Below are positions 20,487 to 24,743 of a DNA stretch of 24,743 nucleotides, one piece after another. Under the pieces are notes generated by a model. That model was not told the DNA's origin and searched no databases. It saw nothing but the letters and a program-made list of their open reading frames with translations. The DNA lies in contig MHRM01000001.1 in the NCBI GenBank assembly GCA_001822575.1, forward strand, positions 1-24,743, written 5' to 3'. Each line of letters opens with the position of its first letter. The stretch's first letter is position 1. A program made the position numbers and the translations under genes. The DNA is from Candidatus Taylorbacteria bacterium RIFCSPHIGHO2_02_FULL_44_12. GTDB lineage: Bacteria; Patescibacteriota; Minisyncoccia; Phycocordibacterales; PALSA-1337.

Positions 20487-21275
20487 ATGAAACTCTTCGC
20501 CAAAAAATCTCTGGGCCAACATTTTTTGAATTCACCACGAGCGGTGGAGACTATAGTTTCAGTGGCCGGAATAAAAAGAGGAGATATTGTCCTTGAAATA
20601 GGACCTGGAACAGGAATATTAACCAGAGCACTTTTGGACCAAGGAGCCAAGGTTGTGGCAGTGGAAAAGGACCACCGGGCTTGGGCAATGTTGGGAGTGA
20701 TATTTAACAGTGAGTTGAGAGAAGGAAAATTGCAATTGCTCGAAGGCGATATTTTGGACCCTGGCCTGGATCCACCAAAAGGACCATATATGATCGTGGC
20801 CAACATTCCGTATTACATCACAGGGATGATACTAGAAAAATTCCTTGAATATGACCCAAGACCTCAAAAAATGGTTATTCTCGTCCAAAAAGAAGTGGCT
20901 AAAAGGATCATTGCTAGAGACAAAAAAGAAAGCATTCTATCTGTTTCAGTCAAAGTTTTTGGCAAACCGAAAATCCTAGCAAGTGTTTCACGAGGGTCTT
21001 TCATACCTATTCCAAGGGTTGATTCAGCCATTCTAGTCATAGAAAACATCTCGGATAAGCTTTTGGCAGAAAAGAATCTCACTTCACAGGCATTTTTCAA
21101 TATTCTTAAAGCTGGTTTTACTCATAAACGCAAATATGCCATAAGAAACCTTGAAATAGTAATACCCGCGCCCAAACTAAATCAGATATGGCTTGACTTG
21201 GGCCTAAATCCAAAAATAAGAGCAGAGGATATTTCTGTCACTCAGTGGTTGCAAATTACCAGTCTCGTCACTTAA
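20487..21275 (+). CDS. rsmA: 16S rRNA dimethyladenosine transferase RsmA/KsgA
   Basis: 262 aa from MKLFAKKSLGQHFL. The frame is open 33 codons further upstream, but that part lies inside the palindromic element and lacks family similarity. The enzyme uses SAM to dimethylate two adjacent adenines near the 3' end of 16S rRNA, a late step of small-subunit assembly. Motifs: KKSLGQHFLNSPRAV (N-terminal signature), VLEIGPGTGILTRALL (SAM-binding loop), VVAVEKDHRAW, and catalytic NIPYYITGMILEKFLE, followed by the small C-terminal helical domain (AGFTHKRKYAIRNL). The upstream ATG context has no Shine-Dalgarno sequence. It could be read through from uvrD or from a promoter in the element's tip. Confidence 0.95.
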   Translation: MKLFAKKSLGQHFLNSPRAVETIVSVAGIKRGDIVLEIGPGTGILTRALLDQGAKVVAVEKDHRAWAMLGVIFNSELREGKLQLLEGDILDPGLDPPKGPYMIVANIPYYITGMILEKFLEYDPRPQKMVILVQKEVAKRIIARDKKESILSVSVKVFGKPKILASVSRGSFIPIPRVDSAILVIENISDKLLAEKNLTSQAFFNILKAGFTHKRKYAIRNLEIVIPAPKLNQIWLDLGLNPKIRAEDISVTQWLQITSLVT

Positions 21276-21314
21276 TTACTCATATATTATGGACATCCGT
21301 CAGCCGTGCCCACA

Positions 21315-21372
21315 GGGGAGAGACTGTCTCCCGACTTTTGCGGAGCAAAACGAAGGGAGAGCAGCTCTCCCC
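21315..21372. repeat. 58-bp hairpin downstream of rsmA
   Basis: GGGGAGAG (21315-21322) pairs with CTCTCCCC (21365-21372), then CTG-TCTCCC pairs with GGGAGA-CAG with one bulged base, then TTTTGC (21336-21341) with GCAAAA (21345-21350) at the tip. No T-run follows. It lies in the 164-bp spacer before the exported-protein operon. Confidence 0.6.
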
Positions 21373-21412
21373 GAGAGGGCGCGGGGATGCTATAGAGAGT
21401 GAGTCTGATTTT

Positions 21413-21421
21413 TGCTATAAT
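21413..21421 (+). promoter_or_regulatory. extended -10 box of the exported-protein operon
   Basis: TGC-TATAAT (21413-21421) lies 18 nt before the ATG at 21440. It is the best promoter for the three-gene run to the end of the window. GGAG at 21426-21429 lies about 10 nt before the ATG, but would be near or upstream of the predicted transcript start. Confidence 0.5.
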
Positions 21422-21439
21422 TCTTGGAGTTCATAAACT

Positions 21440-22291
21440 ATGACTCATTCTCGCCTACAAACTTTTATCATAAGTGTAATTTGTCTCATTGCTATTGCTA
21501 GCGTCGCTCTCTATACCCGCCAACCAAGACTGTCAAACCAAGCTATCGTCAACCAACCAGCAGTATCATCTTCGTCCCAAGCTTTCTTAAGCCTAAGCAC
21601 CAGTACTGAATGGCAGAAACAATTCTTTGATGGAAACTCCACCACTACCACCATTGCTTCCACCCGCCCTTTCGCCAACAAAACCTCGGCCACAAGCGAC
21701 AAAAATTTGACCGCCACAGACAGATTGGGCAGAGATTTCTTCACGACCTATATTCAGTTGAGACAGGCCGGTCTGAATGAAGACAGTGGAGCTGTCCAAT
21801 CCGCCTCAGACAAACTGATAACCGAAAGCGTGGCCGCTCTGCCAGGACCGTCTGTTTATAATCTCCAAGACATCACCATTATAAATACTCCAAGCACCGA
21901 AATTGTCGGAGCATACGGCAAATCTATTCTGACTATTCTGGCCACATACCTAACAACCCGAAATGAAGCGATCATAGCCATGGATGCTTTTGACAAAGAA
22001 GATATGAGCTTGCTCAAAGACATAGATCCATTGATAGCAGGCTACAAAGAAGCCCGAACAATCCTTTTATCCACACCAGCACCACAAGCCCTAGCGCGGT
22101 ATCATGTAGACATATTGAATGGTTTCAATATGGCCTTGTTTTCGGCCGAGGCTCTGCGCAAGGCTGACATAGATCCTCTACGCGGGTTGGCGGCTGTCAG
22201 CTTGGGAGCAGATGCTCTCCAAAGGATCGGTTTGGCTATGACGAACATCCAAAATTATTTTGTATCGGCTGGAATACCTTTTGGATACTGA
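21440..22291 (+). CDS. exported or membrane-anchored protein of unknown function
   Basis: 283 aa. N-terminal signal anchor (RLQTFIISVICLIAIASVALY, about 5-25), then a low-complexity Ser/Thr-rich stretch (about 40-90) and a mainly helical domain (about 93-280): TATDRLGRDFFTTYIQLRQAG, YGKSILTILATYLTTRNEAI, VDILNGFNMALFSAEALRKA, SLGADALQRIGLAMTNIQNYF. No cysteines are present and no family is recognised. It is the first gene of a tight run: the next starts 12 nt later and the third 2 nt after that, ending in a VirB6/TrbL-like membrane protein. A role at the cell surface together with that protein is inferred. Confidence 0.78.
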   Translation: MTHSRLQTFIISVICLIAIASVALYTRQPRLSNQAIVNQPAVSSSSQAFLSLSTSTEWQKQFFDGNSTTTTIASTRPFANKTSATSDKNLTATDRLGRDFFTTYIQLRQAGLNEDSGAVQSASDKLITESVAALPGPSVYNLQDITIINTPSTEIVGAYGKSILTILATYLTTRNEAIIAMDAFDKEDMSLLKDIDPLIAGYKEARTILLSTPAPQALARYHVDILNGFNMALFSAEALRKADIDPLRGLAAVSLGADALQRIGLAMTNIQNYFVSAGIPFGY

Positions 22292-22303
22292 GCAAATATA
22301 AAT

Positions 22304-23938
22304 ATGAGAAACAAAGTTTTTTCAATAACAAATAAGTTAATCTTGGGAATATTAGTGTTTGTACTTATGGCACAGTTAATGCCAATAAACAGAGTGTACG
22401 CTGTGTTGGGAGTTGGAGACTTGGTAATTGTCAGTCTTGATACAAGTCCAACTTCTATAAACAGAACTATCAATAGTATTAGAGATGATCTTAAAAATTA
22501 TGTTCTGGACCACCTGGCTACAGTGCTCGCCAAACAAATATTGCACCAGATGACAACGAGTGTCATAAACTGGATAAATAGCGGCTTTCAGGGCAGTCCG
22601 GCTTTCATAACCAATCCCGAAGGATTCTTCCTGGATGCAGCTGATCAAGTGACGGGAGCCTTCTTGAGCCAAGGGGGTCCATTAGCCCAACTTTGTTCGC
22701 CTTTTGGTGTGGATATACGGATAGCCCTAGCCCTCCAACAGTCTTCGCGTATTTCCAAAAGATATACTTGTACTCTCGGCAGGATCATAAATAATTTTGA
22801 GAATCTACCAGGGTCCATATCGGTCAATGGAAGGAGTGTGGATGGATTCATGGGAGGAGACTTCCGACAGGGAGGCTGGCCAGCTTTCATCAGCATGACA
22901 ACCGAACCCCAAAATAATATTTACGGGGCATATCTGCAAGCCCAAGGAGATCTCCAAGCTCAAATATTGGGTAATAAGGCCAAGATAGATCTTGATCTCA
23001 ACAGAGGTAAAGGATTTTTGTCTTGGCAAAACTGCAAAGAATTGGGAACAATTGATCCCTACGACGACGCTGAATTGGCAGAAGCAGAACTGTTGACACA
23101 GGGCGATGCTGGCGTTACTACCAAGGCCAATTCTGACGGCACCATCACCTACAGAAGCTGTTCTACAGATACTCCGGGATCGGTCATATCTGGTGTTCTG
23201 GAAAAACAGCTTAATGTTCCAGCCACAGAATTGGAATTGGCCGACGATATCAATGCTGTCATCAATGCTCTTATGTCCCAACTCGTCACTCAAATGCTCG
23301 GAGGAGGATTGCGCAGTTTGAGTGGAGGATCTGGTGGAGGACCTTCGTACACCCAGCAAATATATCGTGACGCCACTTCCCAAAACAATTTACGCAATCA
23401 AGACACTCAAGCCCGGCTCAAAAGCAGTCTTTCTGGCCTCATTGGTTCTCTGCAGTCCTACAAAGAAACCTATGACCGGGCTGTTGGCATACTGACAGAC
23501 AGCCGCAACCGTCTGGGTACAGCCAGAGCATGTCTAGCCGCCCTAGATACTCTGTCAATCTCTCCAGTCCAGAGCAATTATCTACGAGCCCAGATGTCCA
23601 ACATAGACAGTGCTATCAGGACTCGTTTGGATCCTATCCTAGCTCAACTAACTATCAAACAAGCTGAAGCTAATCGTAAACTGGAACAGTTGGATGAAGC
23701 CGAGCTGTCCACTCCCAATACCAGTGCCGACATCCGGGCCCAGGCAGAAAACTATTCAGCCATCATAGAAAACGCTGTTAGTGTCAGCGCCACAGGCAAT
23801 AGCAATGCCCAACAAGATCTCCAAAATGCCGATGCCGAAGCTCAAAGATTCAATTATGAAGCAAATAGATATCAACAAGATTGCTCAACATTCCCGTATA
23901 GTGTTACCAGCTCAAACCCAGCTCCATACTATTACTAA
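22304..23938 (+). CDS. secreted protein of a VirB6-linked locus, unknown family
   Basis: 544 aa. A cleavable signal peptide is likely (LILGILVFVLMAQLMPINRVYA, about 12-33). The mature protein has three parts. The first is an N-terminal region to about residue 320 with VINWINSGFQGSPAFITNPEGFF and four of the six cysteines, suited to disulfides outside the membrane. The second is a Gly/Ser hinge (GGGLRSLSGGSGGGPSYT, about 332-349). The third is a long helical, probably coiled-coil part (about 350-510), then a Tyr-rich end (PAPYYY). The position directly before a VirB6/TrbL-like gene recalls VirB5/TrbJ-type partners of type IV secretion systems, but I cannot claim homology by eye. Confidence 0.75.
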   Translation: MRNKVFSITNKLILGILVFVLMAQLMPINRVYAVLGVGDLVIVSLDTSPTSINRTINSIRDDLKNYVLDHLATVLAKQILHQMTTSVINWINSGFQGSPAFITNPEGFFLDAADQVTGAFLSQGGPLAQLCSPFGVDIRIALALQQSSRISKRYTCTLGRIINNFENLPGSISVNGRSVDGFMGGDFRQGGWPAFISMTTEPQNNIYGAYLQAQGDLQAQILGNKAKIDLDLNRGKGFLSWQNCKELGTIDPYDDAELAEAELLTQGDAGVTTKANSDGTITYRSCSTDTPGSVISGVLEKQLNVPATELELADDINAVINALMSQLVTQMLGGGLRSLSGGSGGGPSYTQQIYRDATSQNNLRNQDTQARLKSSLSGLIGSLQSYKETYDRAVGILTDSRNRLGTARACLAALDTLSISPVQSNYLRAQMSNIDSAIRTRLDPILAQLTIKQAEANRKLEQLDEAELSTPNTSADIRAQAENYSAIIENAVSVSATGNSNAQQDLQNADAEAQRFNYEANRYQQDCSTFPYSVTSSNPAPYYY

Positions 23939-23940
23939 AA

Positions 23941-24743
23941 ATGATTAAGAGACACCTTCACAAAATAATACTGGTCTCTATTCTGGTGATATTTGCCTTG
24001 AATATAGCAGCCCAGCCAGCGATGGCACAGTCTGTAGCAGAAGATATAGCTGGTGGTGTTGGATCTTATCTAAATTTCGTCGGCGGACCAGTCACCAAAA
24101 CATTGTTTCTGGTAGTATCTAGCTGGTCATCTATAATACTTCTGATTTTGAGTTGGATATTGAGCTTAGCGGGAATGTTGCTCAATGTCGGAATGTATTT
24201 CACTACCCACCTCGGTATGTTTATAGATGAAAGCGAGGTTATTTACAGTGTCTGGAAGATTATTCGCGACATTTCTAGTCTATTCCTGATATTTCTGATC
24301 CTATGGGCGGCCATAAATATGATCTTGAGCAGACAGCAAACCAACTTTGGCGAGTTGATCAAAAATATCATTATACTGGGCATATTGATCAATTTTAGTT
24401 TCTTTTTTACCCGAGTGATGATAGATGGATCAAACATTGTCTCTCTTCAACTCTACAACGCCTTGGCTCCGGGCAATGCCGCCTCCATCAAAGGAACGAA
24501 TATTAAAGAAATAACCGCTGGTATTATAGAAAGTGGTAGTGGCGGGATATCGGACATCATTATGGGTTCGCTCCACATCAATCAGTGGTGGCAAAACCGC
24601 GGCCAGCTGACATCCGGCTGGTTTGACTCCGGTGGCAATATAGATGCCACGGTCCGGATACTTTTGGTGACTGTTACAGCGGCCATAGTGGTAGTAGTGA
24701 CTAGCTTGAGTTTCCTAGCGGCGGCGGCGGCCTGTATCTGGCG
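23941..24743 (+). CDS. VirB6/TrbL-like polytopic membrane protein (3' end outside window)
   Basis: The frame is open for 267 codons from the ATG at 23941, 2 nt after the previous stop, to the end of the window. N-terminal signal peptide (IILVSILVIFALNIAAQPAMA, about 9-29). Hydrophobic spans at about 54-83 (TKTLFLVVSSWSSIILLILS and onward), 108-127 (DISSLFLIFLILWAAINMIL), 137-158 (LIKNIIILGILINFSFFFTR) and from about 240 to the end (ILLVTVTAAIVVVVTSLSFL). The layout, a signal, a membrane bundle, a Trp-rich soluble loop (SLHINQWWQNRGQLTSGWFD) and further spans, resembles VirB6/TrbL channel subunits of type IV secretion systems. The family call is inferred from topology and context. Confidence 0.7.
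   Translation, partial: MIKRHLHKIILVSILVIFALNIAAQPAMAQSVAEDIAGGVGSYLNFVGGPVTKTLFLVVSSWSSIILLILSWILSLAGMLLNVGMYFTTHLGMFIDESEVIYSVWKIIRDISSLFLIFLILWAAINMILSRQQTNFGELIKNIIILGILINFSFFFTRVMIDGSNIVSLQLYNALAPGNAASIKGTNIKEITAGIIESGSGGISDIIMGSLHINQWWQNRGQLTSGWFDSGGNIDATVRILLVTVTAAIVVVVTSLSFLAAAAACIW

Noticed and set aside
22067..22075. Second perfect DnaA-box sequence TTATCCACA
   Set aside because: It is isolated inside a coding region; one such 9-mer is not far above chance for 25 kb on both strands.
1..24743. CRISPR array, rRNA genes or insertion sequence with transposase
   Set aside because: I looked for regularly spaced direct repeats, rRNA signatures and transposase motifs and saw none. The only recombinase is the Xer-like protein in a housekeeping setting.

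Overview
The window looks like chromosomal DNA of a Candidate Phyla Radiation (Patescibacteria) bacterium, most likely from the Parcubacteria side. This is inferred from gene content, not from a search. The pointers are RNase Y with PNPase, a lone tyrosine recombinase, a LamG-bearing type IV prepilin, a LysM/M23 envelope peptidase, YifB/ComM, a VirB6/TrbL-like membrane protein behind two exported proteins of unknown family, almost no Shine-Dalgarno sequences, and several genes whose -10 box ends exactly 6 nt before the ATG. UGA is used as a stop and the two tRNA-Gly genes have UCC and GCC anticodons, so the code looks standard.

Layout. 1-1200: the 3' end of a single-span membrane protein gene, converging on a prepilin-LamG gene. 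1200-3900: clpP (-), rny (+), hup (+). 3960-4500: a terminator and a RelE/ParD-like toxin-antitoxin pair (-). 4548-7264: a minus-strand block that alternates tRNA genes (Arg-UCG, Gly-GCC, Pro-UGG, Gly-UCC) with yraN and an FAD-dependent oxidoreductase, with palindrome-rich spacers. 7334-8821: cca (+). 8822-9288: a gene-free stretch that I read as a regulated promoter, a candidate structured RNA of about 320 nt and its terminator. 9289-11005: xer and xth (-). 11060-15404: rpsO, a NYN-domain gene, pnp, a membrane protein gene and a DksA/TraR-like gene (+). 15506-18186: yifB (+) converging on a LysM-M23 peptidase (-). 18373-21275: uvrD/pcrA and rsmA (+). 21440-24743: three exported or membrane proteins, the last running off the end, resembling a type IV secretion or pilus-linked locus.

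Functional themes. RNA maturation and decay dominate: RNase Y, PNPase, a NYN nuclease, the CCA-adding enzyme, a RelE-type toxin and RsmA. DNA upkeep is second: UvrD, ExoIII, Xer, HU and YifB. The surface theme (prepilin, M23 peptidase, VirB6-like locus, ComM homologue) fits pilus-based DNA uptake or host contact, but the window does not prove it.

Most notable signals. (1) Three ParB parS-like 16-mers (13-15 of 16 matches) lie within 1.75 kb, in and beside cca, where gene polarity flips from mainly minus to mainly plus. This suggests an origin-proximal segment. (2) An unannotated RNA-like locus at about 8903-9221 has a strong promoter overlapped by three alternating decamers at a 21-22 bp period, a perfect DnaA-box sequence and an intrinsic terminator. 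(3) A recurrent TANNAT-N6-ATG arrangement implies leaderless mRNAs. (4) There are long hairpin elements, one of which shares a perfect 24-mer with a site 10 kb away. All positions and pairings were read by eye.
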